64,000 nt of DNA, taken from IMG/VR virus record IMGVR_UViG_3300003322_000423, positions 1 to 64,000 of that record. One strand, 5' to 3'. Positions 41,927 through 50,318 of this stretch are shown one piece after another. Under the pieces are notes generated by a model that saw only the letters and a program-made list of their open reading frames with translations, ran no database searches and was not told the origin of the DNA. This stretch comes from a virus. The translations under genes were made by a program, and so were the position numbers. Position 1 is the stretch's first letter, and every line of letters begins with the position of its first letter.

Positions 41927-43297
41927 TTACAGGGAAACACCCTTGCCTGCCATATAGCTGACAGGGTTGAGGAAGTTACCTACATAGAACTGGGTGGCGT
42001 TGAAACGGATCTCGAAGTGCAAATGAGGACCACTTGCGTTACCTGTTGATCCCACCTTTCCTACTTCCTGTCCGGCTGCAACACTCTGGCCTTCTGAAAC
42101 AGAACGGCTCTGAAGGTGAGCGTACAGCGCATACTTTCCATCCGGAAGCTTTATGGTCACATAGTTTCCATAGGCAGATCCGGCACCACCTGAACCTGTA
42201 TCGACAACAGTTCCGGCCGCAATCGCACGTGCGCTTGTACCCGCATTTGCGATCATGTCCAGTCCACTGTGGCCACCACAGCTACGGCTGATGCAACCAC
42301 TTCCCACGATGATGTTGTCACCTAGATAATATGTTCCCTTTGCAAGGGGTGATACATAACCCTGAGAATTTGAAGGTGGTGTAGGTGTTGTAGGTGTTGT
42401 AGGTGTTGTAGGTGTTGTAGGAGTGCTAGGTGTTGATGACACACCTGAAACCACTAACACCGTACCCACTGTGATCTTGTCCGGGTTAGACCCGATGACT
42501 GACTTATTGGTGTTGTACAGTGCCTGCCATCCACCAGAAACCTTAAGGTTTGTGGCGATGCTTGACAGAGTGTCCCCCTTCTTAACTGTGTACTTGACAA
42601 CAGCACGAGGAAGGGTGAGCTTCTGTCCAGGATAGATCAGGTCAGGATTAGATCCAATTACGCCCTTGTTAGCGTTGTAGAGCGCCTGCCACCCGCCGTT
42701 CACCTTGTTGGCAACAGCAATAGCTGAAAGAGTGTCTCCGCTCTTCACAGTGTACTTTGTACCGCCGCTAGGGGTTGTAGGAGGTGTAGGTGTTACAGGG
42801 GGCTTGGGTGTACTTGGGGGGTTGGGTACGGTTGGAGTTGATGGTGTAGAAGCGTATGGATTAGGTCCACCACGGAACATGGAATCTGAGCTACTACGGA
42901 GAGGGTACCCCACCATAGAGTTACATGCCCACGCGTCTGGTCCCTGCATAGCTAGCAAAGCTTCCCCGGCTAAAATCTGCTGCTGCTTTGTAGCTGAACC
43001 TAGGTTATCCCAGCTAGGATAAGCTGAGGTGTCAAAACCTTTGTCTCTTAAATACTGAAGTGCTTCATTCCATGAAGCACGCTGAAACTGGAGACCACCC
43101 TTTGAGCGTCCGTTGTCTCCATAGTTGATGCTCCAGTTGCCGTTACTTTCACACTGGGCAATTCGGTCCCATTGGTTTACGGTTGCTGCGTTTGCCATTC
43201 CCGAACTGAGGACGGGAACAACCATAGCAGCACTCAATACGACCATAGTCGCAATTGCAGTGTTTACGCCCTTCTTGTTCTTGTTTTCCAATGACAT
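41927..43297 (-). CDS. Secreted Rpf-like/LysM/LysM/M23 peptidoglycan hydrolase (456 aa)
   Basis: A signal peptide (residues 1-38, IATMVVLSAAMVVPVLSSG then NAA) precedes an Rpf/transglycosylase-like domain (about 39-115: WDRIAQCESNGNWSINYGDNGRSKGGLQF, with the catalytic Glu in CESNGNW). Two LysM domains follow (about 178-225 and 232-278, YTVKSGDTLSAIA and YTVKKGDTLSSIA), then a Pro/Thr linker and an M23 peptidase domain (about 325-450) with GGHSGLDM, YALYAHLQSRS and GPHLHFEIRF as zinc and catalytic motifs. It would cut both glycan and peptide bonds outside the membrane. Its own extended -10 promoter and distance from the lysis genes suggest a separate role. Confidence 0.9.
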   Translation of the reverse strand: MSLENKNKKGVNTAIATMVVLSAAMVVPVLSSGMANAATVNQWDRIAQCESNGNWSINYGDNGRSKGGLQFQRASWNEALQYLRDKGFDTSAYPSWDNLGSATKQQQILAGEALLAMQGPDAWACNSMVGYPLRSSSDSMFRGGPNPYASTPSTPTVPNPPSTPKPPVTPTPPTTPSGGTKYTVKSGDTLSAIAVANKVNGGWQALYNANKGVIGSNPDLIYPGQKLTLPRAVVKYTVKKGDTLSSIATNLKVSGGWQALYNTNKSVIGSNPDKITVGTVLVVSGVSSTPSTPTTPTTPTTPTTPTPPSNSQGYVSPLAKGTYYLGDNIIVGSGCISRSCGGHSGLDMIANAGTSARAIAAGTVVDTGSGGAGSAYGNYVTIKLPDGKYALYAHLQSRSVSEGQSVAAGQEVGKVGSTGNASGPHLHFEIRFNATQFYVGNFLNPVSYMAGKGVSL

Positions 43298-43379
43298 TTT
43301 ACTCGCATCCCTTGGGGTTTAGGGAGCTGACATGCCCTCCAAAGGCAACTCACTAGATATTGTTTAAACGTGAAGGACC

Positions 43380-43388
43380 ATTATACCA
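43380..43388 (-). promoter_or_regulatory. Extended -10 promoter of the Rpf-M23 gene
   Basis: Read leftward: TGGTATAAT, a perfect extended -10. The -35 region is poor (GTTAAG at 17 bp). The leader is about 75 nt. Confidence 0.65.
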
Positions 43389-43432
43389 TTCTTTAGACAT
43401 CTCTTAACTACTAGCTCAAAGTGATCAGTTGT

Positions 43433-43464
43433 AAAAGCCAGGCACCCCGTTTTGGATGCCTGGC
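43433..43464 (-). terminator. Terminator after the HAD gene
   Basis: An 8-bp stem GCCAGGCA/TGCCTGGC (43437-43444 with 43457-43464). Read leftward it is followed by TTTT. Confidence 0.8.
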
Positions 43465-43466
43465 AC

Positions 43467-43985
43467 TTAATCTTCCCACCCTGGAACTACAAATACATAG
43501 ATTCCTAGATCTTGCCATAGACGAACAATACTTGGGTTGTCGTCTATGGCATAAACGACCTTCCATCTGTTTCTATCTTGTATCTCTTTGTATATGTCTC
43601 TCTTTACATCTACGTCAGCCCTGTAATCCTTTTCTTTTCTCATGAAAAGCTCGGTACAGGGAACTGCGTATTTTTCCAGCCACTTTTCAGTGGTCTTTCT
43701 GTAAGGTTCTCCACGAGCTGTGACAATTAGAATATCACAACGTTCCATGGACCAGAAAGAATGTACCTTGTCCAGGGTGGACCAGATGGCAGGACAGTCA
43801 ATACTTTCTTTGTGGAAAGCATCAAAGTTCTTTTTGGTGTATGTGCCGTCAGGTTTCAACGCTTTTCTAACATGATGCCGAATAGAGGATACGTTGACCA
43901 ACGTACCGTCCACATCGACAATGACAGCTTTTTTCAAGCCCTCTTTCAAAACGATCCCCACTGCCGTTTCCGTCTCTTTCCCCAT
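43467..43985 (-). CDS. HAD-superfamily phosphatase (polynucleotide kinase 3'-phosphatase-like)
   Basis: The protein has HAD motif I VIVDVDGTLVN (about residues 21-31), motif II LIVTARGEPYR with a conserved Thr, and motif IV YAIDDNPSIVRLW. The cap is small and helical. This arrangement is close to the phosphatase half of T4 Pnkp-like proteins (DVDGT..TAR..DDN), without a kinase part. Likely reaction: removal of a phosphate from nucleic acid ends or a nucleotide. Starts at 43985 (ATG) or possibly 43961 (GTG). The former overlaps the upstream gene by 40 bases. Confidence 0.8.
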   Translation of the reverse strand: MGKETETAVGIVLKEGLKKAVIVDVDGTLVNVSSIRHHVRKALKPDGTYTKKNFDAFHKESIDCPAIWSTLDKVHSFWSMERCDILIVTARGEPYRKTTEKWLEKYAVPCTELFMRKEKDYRADVDVKRDIYKEIQDRNRWKVVYAIDDNPSIVRLWQDLGIYVFVVPGWED

Positions 43986-44167
43986 TTACCGCAGCAGAAG
44001 CAATGGGATTTCAGTTTGACATCTCGCCACTGCACATCACATTTATGGCACATGAAATCACGTAACCGTCCGTCTTCTACTTCTTTCGGTTCCTTAACCG
44101 CTTTAGGTTCTATCACAAGTGGTGCACTAGGTATACCTAAGAGTGTCTGAATATAGGCTCCATACAT
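43946..44167 (-). CDS. Zinc-ribbon protein on a leaderless-type transcript (73 aa)
   Basis: MYGAYIQTLL..RQWGSF has CHKC and CFCC pairs around residues 40 and 57, a zinc ribbon, followed by a basic tail (GKWGKRRKRQW) suited to nucleic acid binding. Its -10 box TAGGGT ends about 7 bases before the ATG. It overlaps the HAD gene, so the two may work together on nucleic acids. That is an inference. Confidence 0.65.
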   Translation of the reverse strand: MYGAYIQTLLGIPSAPLVIEPKAVKEPKEVEDGRLRDFMCHKCDVQWRDVKLKSHCFCCGKWGKRRKRQWGSF

Positions 44168-44173
44168 CCTTCT

Positions 44174-44202
44174 ACCCTACACTGTTTAGACTATACAGTC
44201 AA
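44174..44202 (-). promoter_or_regulatory. Leftward promoter, leaderless type
   Basis: Read leftward: TTGACT (44197-44202), a 17-bp spacer, TAGGGT (44174-44179). TAGGGT is a common actinobacterial -10 form. It is divergent from and overlaps the lysis promoter. Confidence 0.55.
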
Positions 44203-44220
44203 GACCCTAGCTGGTATAAT
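44192..44220 (+). promoter_or_regulatory. Promoter of the lysis cassette
   Basis: TATACA (44192-44197), a 17-bp spacer, TATAAT (44215-44220) with TG at the extended -10 position. The first lysis gene starts at 44261. Confidence 0.75.
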
Positions 44221-44260
44221 CAATATCTGACTGTCTCCTGACCTTCGAACGGACTGATCC

Positions 44261-44707
44261 ATGGGTGAGCCTTACTTTATACCTGGCGCAAAAAGAATAG
44301 CGGCTGCCCTGAAACTAGCAGGGTTCAAGGACTCTGAACTAGTCACCATGGTGGCCATCCACGGACAGGAAACCTCCGGAAACGTCTGGGTCAAGGGTGG
44401 TCCTAACAAGGATGGTACTTACGACTTTGGAGCCTTCCAGATCAACTCTAACAGCCCCGACGGTCCGCAGAACTGGAAAGACTACTGCCAGAATGCCAAG
44501 TACGCTAGGGATATCTATCTGCGCCAGGGTTACAAAGCCTGGTATGCATATGCTAAAGGTCGCTTGACCAACAAGCCAGGTTTTGTAAAGCACAGTAATT
44601 GGAATTGGCTGGACTGGGCACAAGATGGTGTGAACCAGATGAATGCTGACCTCAAGCGAGGCTACAGCTTAGAGCGTATAGCGTCATTCTATGGTCTGGA
44701 AGGTTAA
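44261..44707 (+). CDS. Endolysin A: lysozyme/transglycosylase-like (148 aa)
   Basis: The protein is a compact goose-lysozyme/SLT-type domain: LVTMVAIHGQETSGNVWVKGG with the catalytic Glu (about residue 36), followed by YDFGAFQINSNSP, the substrate-cleft signature, and helices up to IASFYGLEG. It would cleave the glycan strand of peptidoglycan. No signal peptide is present, so it needs the holin encoded 1.8 kb downstream. It abuts the next endolysin gene, indicating a split lytic activity carried by two proteins. Confidence 0.85.
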   Translation: MGEPYFIPGAKRIAAALKLAGFKDSELVTMVAIHGQETSGNVWVKGGPNKDGTYDFGAFQINSNSPDGPQNWKDYCQNAKYARDIYLRQGYKAWYAYAKGRLTNKPGFVKHSNWNWLDWAQDGVNQMNADLKRGYSLERIASFYGLEG

Positions 44708-46018
44708 ATGAGAACCACAGCGGCTAAAGTCATAAACCAGTGCGCTTCACAAGAGGGTTATCGTGAAGGTGCCGATAACTACAATAAGTACGCCCCTATT
44801 GCTGGCCACGCCAATCACGAGGCTTGGTGTGCGACCTTCCTTGTTGCAGAATTCAAGGTAGCAGGTCAGGAATTACCACCCGGTGCGGACACAGCGGGAT
44901 GCTGGGAGAATGTACAGGCTTTCAAAAGAGCTGGGCGATTCTCCGTATACCCTGCCGTAGGTGCTATTTTCTTCATCGGGGATTCTGGTGATGAACACAC
45001 CGGATTAGTGTACAAATACGATGGCTCGAATATCTATACAATAGAGGGTAATACAAATACCGATGGTTCCGCCAACGGTAACGGTGTCTATAAACGGGTA
45101 CGTGAACGTAGCTCTATCTACGGGTACGGATATCCTAATTATTCAGATGCCATAGTGTCAGCAGACCCCAAGTGGGGTGGTACAGCCACTCCTCCCTCAA
45201 CCACACCCCCGTCTGGAGGTTCTACAGTGCCTAGCATCAGGTTAACAGATGTACAGCCGGGAGACAACAACAGTTCCGTTCTTCTGGTACAGAAAGCTCT
45301 CAAAAAGGTGTACCCCGACTTTGACTATTCGTCAGGGCCCGGAGTGTTCGGCCCCCGGACAACAGCCGCTTATGCCAGGTACCAGCGCTCATTGGGGTTC
45401 TCAGGTGCGGACGCTTCCGGTACGCCCGGGAACACTTCTCTTGTTGCGTTGGGTAAGCAAACAGGGTTGTTCACCGTGTCGGGTGCCACTTCAACACCTG
45501 CGCCCTCTATACCTAGCACACCGTCCCAGCCTTCAGGGCCTACAACAGGGTCTAACTACGAGACGCGTCCTGAACCCTCTATGGACATGACCCGGACCAC
45601 TTACGGTGGACGTACTGTCAACCAGAGAACAAAGGTTTTGTTGCAGCGTGCTGCCGAAATCTACGGATCTCCGTTCTATCTGGTTCAGGGTTCGTACAAC
45701 CGAGGCGGCGTGTCTGCCTCTGCCGGTACCCACGACGGTGGCGGAGTTGTTGACGTCGATGTGTCAAATATGAATACAAGTCAGCGTCTAAACGCTGTAC
45801 AGGCTCTACGTAAGGCAGGTTTCGCAGCCTGGCTTCGCACTCCTGCCGAAGGGTTCTCCTACCACATCCACGCATGTGCGATAGGGGATAGAGAAATGGC
45901 TTATGTTGCCAAGGATCAGGTACAAAGCTATTTCAATGGCCGTAATGGTTTGGTGTCAAATGCACGTGTAACTGACGCCCTTCACTGGCCGAATTGGGCA
46001 GACAAGTACAATTACTGA
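44708..46018 (+). CDS. Endolysin B: CHAP-PG-binding-M15-like (436 aa)
   Basis: Residues 1-155 are a CHAP-type amidase/peptidase: Cys in NHEAWCATFLVAEF, His in GDEHTGLVYKY, acidic residue in YTIEGNTN. Residues about 175-255 are a peptidoglycan-binding domain (VLLVQKALKKVYP..FGPRTTAAYARYQ) that closely matches the one in the tape measure protein. After a Pro/Thr linker, residues about 290-436 look like an M15-type D,D-carboxypeptidase or endopeptidase (QGSYNRGGVSASAGTHDGGG, VVDVDVS, SYHIHACAIG). Three modules would cut the peptide moiety at two places. Confidence 0.88.
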   Translation: MRTTAAKVINQCASQEGYREGADNYNKYAPIAGHANHEAWCATFLVAEFKVAGQELPPGADTAGCWENVQAFKRAGRFSVYPAVGAIFFIGDSGDEHTGLVYKYDGSNIYTIEGNTNTDGSANGNGVYKRVRERSSIYGYGYPNYSDAIVSADPKWGGTATPPSTTPPSGGSTVPSIRLTDVQPGDNNSSVLLVQKALKKVYPDFDYSSGPGVFGPRTTAAYARYQRSLGFSGADASGTPGNTSLVALGKQTGLFTVSGATSTPAPSIPSTPSQPSGPTTGSNYETRPEPSMDMTRTTYGGRTVNQRTKVLLQRAAEIYGSPFYLVQGSYNRGGVSASAGTHDGGGVVDVDVSNMNTSQRLNAVQALRKAGFAAWLRTPAEGFSYHIHACAIGDREMAYVAKDQVQSYFNGRNGLVSNARVTDALHWPNWADKYNY

Positions 46019-46056
46019 TATCAGATTGGGCAACAGCCCAGAAAGAAGTTAAACAC

Positions 46057-46254
46057 ATGTTCAGTCGTGAATTTTTATTGAAGGTCGCCAAGGAGGCCGT
46101 TCTTACATTCGTCGGCACTGCCGGGTCTGTATTCCTGGCCTTCGGGGATGGCCTTGAGAAGGCTGCTGTAGTCGGTGGCGTCGTTGCGGGTGTCCGTGCG
46201 GTTGTAGGTGTCATCGTCAAGAACGTTGGTACACCTAACTCACCTCACCTCTAA
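46057..46254 (+). CDS. Holin (65 aa)
   Basis: The start MFSREFLLKV at 46057 (GAAG upstream) gives a small protein with hydrophobic helices (LTFVGTAGSVFLAFG and AAVVGGVVAGVRAVVGVIV), residues about 14-56. Size, membrane nature and location next to two endolysins fit a holin that opens the membrane at lysis time. An in-frame earlier start at 45994 would overlap the endolysin gene and is less likely. Confidence 0.75.
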   Translation: MFSREFLLKVAKEAVLTFVGTAGSVFLAFGDGLEKAAVVGGVVAGVRAVVGVIVKNVGTPNSPHL

Positions 46255-46265
46255 AGATAAAATCC

Positions 46266-46300
46266 ATAGGGGGTGCATGGCACCCCCACGTACCCCCTAT
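46266..46300 (+). promoter_or_regulatory. Two mutually exclusive hairpins before a fibre gene
   Basis: GGGGGTGC (46269-46276) can pair with GCACCCCC (46280-46287). Alternatively ATAGGGGGT (46266-46274) can pair with ACCCCCTAT (46292-46300). The second covers the area just before the ribosome site of the gene at 46312. Confidence 0.45.
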
Positions 46301-46311
46301 CGGAGTTACAC

Positions 46312-46863
46312 ATGCAAGAAGACGGCATCAAGTGGCACCCCAAGGTGCGTATAGACAAGTACTCCCCGGAACAAATCAAAGTATGGACTGAATTTCTGGG
46401 TCACGAGCCCACAAGCGTGGATTTTGCAGACTGGGAGATCGAACCAGAGTCTGTAACCGAACTAGATGGAAATCAATTGGTGTCTGTAGGTCTCACACGT
46501 ATCAGGGATCTGATTCTGGGCACTGGAGCAACAGGTATCACATCCACATCCGCACGTATCGGAGTAGGTAACGGTACAGCGGGTTTTTCTGCTGCCCATG
46601 TAGATCTGCAAGGTGCATCCAAGAGATTCAACATTCTCGATTCGCTCACCCCTGGAACAAGTAAGTTCACCGCAGTTGCCACCTTTGGCACGGGTGATGC
46701 CAACTTTGCCTGGGAGGAGTGGTGCATAGACATCAAGAATACCGGGTCAGCCACCTCAGGTAATACTATTAATGATGTATTGCTGAACCGAAAAGTCGGC
46801 TCTCAGGGAACTAAAGCTTCCGGTGCCGTCTGGGTATTCACTGTAGATGTGACTATCTCATAA
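46312..46863 (+). CDS. Fibre-associated protein (183 aa)
   Basis: The start MQEDGIKWHP at 46312 has GGAG six bases upstream. The N-terminus is charged (VRIDKYSPEQIKVWTEFLG). The rest is beta-rich with Gly/Thr (TGATGITSTSARIGVGNGTAGF, GTSKFTAVATFGTGDANFAWEEW), typical of tail-appended fibre heads. This C-terminal type (lDIKN.GSATSG..I.L.RKV) is common in actinophage minor tail proteins. It follows the lysis cassette. Confidence 0.7.
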   Translation: MQEDGIKWHPKVRIDKYSPEQIKVWTEFLGHEPTSVDFADWEIEPESVTELDGNQLVSVGLTRIRDLILGTGATGITSTSARIGVGNGTAGFSAAHVDLQGASKRFNILDSLTPGTSKFTAVATFGTGDANFAWEEWCIDIKNTGSATSGNTINDVLLNRKVGSQGTKASGAVWVFTVDVTIS

Positions 46864-46916
46864 AGACTTAGAGTAAGGGCAACGTTATGTTGCCCTTATA
46901 GTTTATTGGAGAGGGT

Positions 46917-49022
46917 ATGGCTAAGGACTTATTCAACAACAACGCTACCACAACCGTGACTTCTGGTGGAACCACAGCCCCTGCACAGGGCACCACTCAA
47001 ACATGGACAGTGGCTAGCTCTTCATCTTTTCCTGCGGCCAGCAACTCCAGCAGTCCTGCTACACAGTTCTATGTGTGCGATCCAGCATTGTCAACGGAGC
47101 TGATACTTGTCACTAATGTCTCTGGTAGTACCTGGTCTGTTACTCGCGGAGCAGATGGTACAACACCTGTCGCACACACGTCAGGCTTTACGGTACGCCA
47201 GATTGTTCCTGCTGCGTTTTTGAACAAGATAGAAACACAGGATGATGGTGTATTCAATGTCAAGCTCTACGGAGCTTTAGGGGATGCCAGTACGGATGAC
47301 ACATCCGCTTTCAACGCATGTATAAGCGCAGCAGAAACCTACGCGGCATCAAATGGCATGGCCAAAGTTGTAGTGCCTCCGGACTCCTACAAAATCAATG
47401 GTCCTGTAACTGTCAAGGGCGATATAACATATGATTTCCGTGGGGCTTATATATTCAACGGCAACACTTTTTCAAGCAGTGGTAGTGGTTGGCACATGTT
47501 CAACTACACAGCCGCTTCAGGCTACGCCGGAGAAAGTAATGTAACTGTTCTCGGGGGTGTGTTTGATGCCAAAGGGCAGAATGCCGCCACGTGGACCAGT
47601 GGTGGAGATATCGCAAAGAACATTTTCCTTATCGGAGATGGCCGTAACTACCGGTTTGAGAGCTGCACTTTTAGAAATGTACCCAGCTATCACGCCTTGG
47701 ATGTAAATGGTATTGACGGACTTGTCGTCAATAACTGTCGTTTTGAAGGATTCACAGACAACAACAGCCCGTCCAGACGTAGCAACTCAGAGGCTATTCA
47801 GCTTGAAAACGGTACTGGTGGAAGTCCTTGCAAGAACGTCAAAGTGACTAACTGTTATATGGGTCCTGCGGTTGACGGTTCAGGCTTAGGTGGATTTGGC
47901 AGACTGGTGGGATCTCATACTGATACAAACGGTACGTATCTGTCAAACATTGTTGTCACAGGAAACACTATCGAATCACCTTTGTCTCACGGGGTGGGCT
48001 TCTATTCCGTTACAGACAGCGTGATAGCCAACAACGTCATCACCGGGGCGGGTAAAGACGGCATCAAGCTGACAGCCGGAAACACTTCCAGCACAAATCA
48101 AAATTTCAACGTAACAATAGCTAACAACATAATTCGGGACTGTACTCTTGCTGGCATCAACCTAGAGGCATCCAAGAAATGTGTTGTGACTGGTAATTTT
48201 ATTTATGATACAGATCAACAAGGTATAAATCTGTCTAAGCCACCTACCGGGTCTGATAACCCTGGCGGTAATGCTCAGCCTTGCCCAGACAATATTATCA
48301 CCAATAACACCATCATCGGTGTATGCCGAAGTGCTGGCACCTTAGGGGCTATCAATATTTCAGGAGATAACAATACCAAAAACTACATAGTAGGTAACAG
48401 CTTCAGACAGTACGGGTCGGGTACTGAAGCTGCTGCACCTATCCGTATTGAAGGTACAGGTGCAGGCAATAACTATTTTGTAGGCAATATCTTTGGTCAA
48501 GACTGGTTTGCTAACTACGACAGCAATATAGTAACAAGCAATGCAGCTTTCTGGGATAATGAAAGATGGCACACTAAGGTAAAAACTGCGGATCAGGCTG
48601 TTACTAGCGGTACTCTGACGGACGCTACAGATCTGGTATTCAGGGCAGATGGGAACGCTGTATATGAAATTGAGTTTTGTATACGTTTCTCCACAAATGC
48701 CACGGGAACACTATTCCGAAGCTCCTGGACAGTGCCTGCGTCCACTACAGGTATAAGACTAATTACAAGCCCCACAAATAATACAGCCACCTTTACAGGC
48801 AACCAGGACACCAATGCTAGGTTTGAGGGTAGATCCTATACCAGTAATATGGATACAGCGGGTGCAGGTAACTCCAATGTTGATCAGTTAATCCTAGAAA
48901 GAACTATATTGACCACATCGTCAACTGCGGGTAATGTTCAGTACCAGTTCTGCAATGTAAATGCCACTACCGCCACTTTAAAGACTGGTTCTTATGTAAG
49001 ATGGCGTAAACTAGAGGCATAG
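46917..49022 (+). CDS. Tail fibre/depolymerase with right-handed beta-helix (701 aa)
   Basis: The first 110 residues are a Thr/Ser-rich attachment part (TQTWTVASSSSFP..TRGADGTTPVAHTSG, a common actinophage fibre motif). Residues about 115-545 have the pectate-lyase-like beta-helix pattern: FNVKLYGALGDASTDDTSAFNACI, the typical start, followed by many short coils such as NVTVLGGVFDAKG, GLVVNNCRFEGF, NIVVTGNTIESP and SVIANNVITGAGKDGI. The C-terminal 150 residues are a beta head. Such proteins bind and often cut surface polysaccharide. Catalytic residues cannot be read reliably. Confidence 0.82.
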   Translation: MAKDLFNNNATTTVTSGGTTAPAQGTTQTWTVASSSSFPAASNSSSPATQFYVCDPALSTELILVTNVSGSTWSVTRGADGTTPVAHTSGFTVRQIVPAAFLNKIETQDDGVFNVKLYGALGDASTDDTSAFNACISAAETYAASNGMAKVVVPPDSYKINGPVTVKGDITYDFRGAYIFNGNTFSSSGSGWHMFNYTAASGYAGESNVTVLGGVFDAKGQNAATWTSGGDIAKNIFLIGDGRNYRFESCTFRNVPSYHALDVNGIDGLVVNNCRFEGFTDNNSPSRRSNSEAIQLENGTGGSPCKNVKVTNCYMGPAVDGSGLGGFGRLVGSHTDTNGTYLSNIVVTGNTIESPLSHGVGFYSVTDSVIANNVITGAGKDGIKLTAGNTSSTNQNFNVTIANNIIRDCTLAGINLEASKKCVVTGNFIYDTDQQGINLSKPPTGSDNPGGNAQPCPDNIITNNTIIGVCRSAGTLGAINISGDNNTKNYIVGNSFRQYGSGTEAAAPIRIEGTGAGNNYFVGNIFGQDWFANYDSNIVTSNAAFWDNERWHTKVKTADQAVTSGTLTDATDLVFRADGNAVYEIEFCIRFSTNATGTLFRSSWTVPASTTGIRLITSPTNNTATFTGNQDTNARFEGRSYTSNMDTAGAGNSNVDQLILERTILTTSSTAGNVQYQFCNVNATTATLKTGSYVRWRKLEA

Positions 49023-49050
49023 TAAGTATCATACCTTTGGGAGGTGAACC

Positions 49051-49905
49051 ATGGCTCAGCACACATCACAACCCGGCTTGGCTCAGCCTGGTTTGCTTAT
49101 TCCGGGTTTTCCGGGAGACTGGACCACTTCTGACAGTGAATCCATGTCCTTGGTGGATTCCTCTGTAGTAGCCCTCAACAGTACTGATTCAGTGAGTTTC
49201 ACCGATCTGTCCACTCTGACGCTGACCTCTTCCGACGGTCTTACCCTGACGGACACTGAGACGCCTGCCGCTGCTGTATTGTTCAACTCTGATTCTATAT
49301 TCATTGTTGATACTTCTGTGCGTCTGGCCACTGACAGTCAGGCGGGCAGAGATCTTGTACAAGGCCCGGCTCTTGTATATGTGGCTGATTACGGAACCCC
49401 GGAGCCGACAGATATGTCATCCCTTAATCCTGCGGTATGGACATCCCTGGGAGGCACGCTAGGAGGGGTGGAAATAGTTATAAGTCAGACCCTAGAGGAC
49501 AAGGCAAAGACTGTACAACAGCCTGATTCATCCATGGGACGATACGTAAAACGGTCTATGACAGCAAAGATGAATTTGGCTGAAGTGACATTACAGAATC
49601 TTTTATATGCCGCAAATGTGGGCTCTGTAACTTCAGGTGCAGGTTACTCCTATTTCTTGCCAGGAACCGTTGACAGAGCAACACCCTTGACGTACAAAAC
49701 CGTGATCATAGACGGTTGGGCACCTGCCAAGGATGTAAACAGTCAGGTGACAAAAAGACGTAGACTCATAATGAGGAAATGCCTGTCGACGGATTCTTCA
49801 GTTGTCTCGTATTCCAAAGAAAAGCAGACTACCCAATCTGTGCTCTGGACAGTTCACGGCATTTCGGATTCCGTGACCCCGTTCAAGATAATAGATGAAG
49901 AGTAG
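49051..49905 (+). CDS. Fusion of Ser/Thr repeat region and a second tail-tube-like domain (284 aa)
   Basis: Residues about 25-95 are degenerate repeats (SMSLVDSSVVALNSTDS, LTLTSSDGLTLTDTE). Residues about 100-284 align by eye with the major tail protein at 16947-17522: DLVQGPALVYVADYGTPEP against NLVQGPATLYIGAFQATEP, VWTSLGGTLGG, MTAKMNLAEVTLQNLLYA against MLVKTKLAEPTFQNLVYA, and both end TPFKIIDEE/APFKIIDEA. It is thus a paralogue located among fibre genes. It may be a decorated tube subunit or a tip protein. Confidence 0.82.
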   Translation: MAQHTSQPGLAQPGLLIPGFPGDWTTSDSESMSLVDSSVVALNSTDSVSFTDLSTLTLTSSDGLTLTDTETPAAAVLFNSDSIFIVDTSVRLATDSQAGRDLVQGPALVYVADYGTPEPTDMSSLNPAVWTSLGGTLGGVEIVISQTLEDKAKTVQQPDSSMGRYVKRSMTAKMNLAEVTLQNLLYAANVGSVTSGAGYSYFLPGTVDRATPLTYKTVIIDGWAPAKDVNSQVTKRRRLIMRKCLSTDSSVVSYSKEKQTTQSVLWTVHGISDSVTPFKIIDEE

Positions 49906-49979
49906 GTGGAACGGCTTTTAAACAGATTTATGCGGTATACTTGTAGGGCCATAAACATACTACAGAAGACGGAGCGCGT

Positions 49980-50318
49980 ATGTCTGCCTTTTATCTCATA
50001 ATCGAACAGGGCACTACATCGCAGTACGCGTGGCCTGTCTATGATGATGACAACAATTCCGTAGCCGTTTCAGGTTACACAGCAAAAGCCCAGGTAAGAC
50101 GGTCTGTCAGTGACTCAACGGTACTGCATGAGTGGTCTACAGCCAGCGGAACAATACTCCTGCAAGGAAACCTCGTAATCCTCGTAACCCCGCCTGCTAC
50201 ATCTCTGGCGTGGACGTGGACCAAGGGGGTTTATGACATTCTCATAACTGCACCAGACACAACGGTCAGCCGAGTTGCTGAAGGAGTAATAGAGGTCAGC
50301 CGGAGCGTCACAAGATGA
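49980..50318 (+). CDS. Baseplate/fibre accessory protein (112 aa)
   Basis: MSAFYLIIEQ..SRSVTR reads as a compact beta sandwich: FYLIIEQGTTSQYAWPVYDD, YTAKAQVRRSVSD, GVYDILITAPDTTVSRVAEGVIEVS. This pattern is common in BppU-like N-terminal domains, which attach receptor-binding proteins. It is preceded by TATACT near 49936 and overlaps the next gene by 4 bases. Confidence 0.7.
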   Translation: MSAFYLIIEQGTTSQYAWPVYDDDNNSVAVSGYTAKAQVRRSVSDSTVLHEWSTASGTILLQGNLVILVTPPATSLAWTWTKGVYDILITAPDTTVSRVAEGVIEVSRSVTR

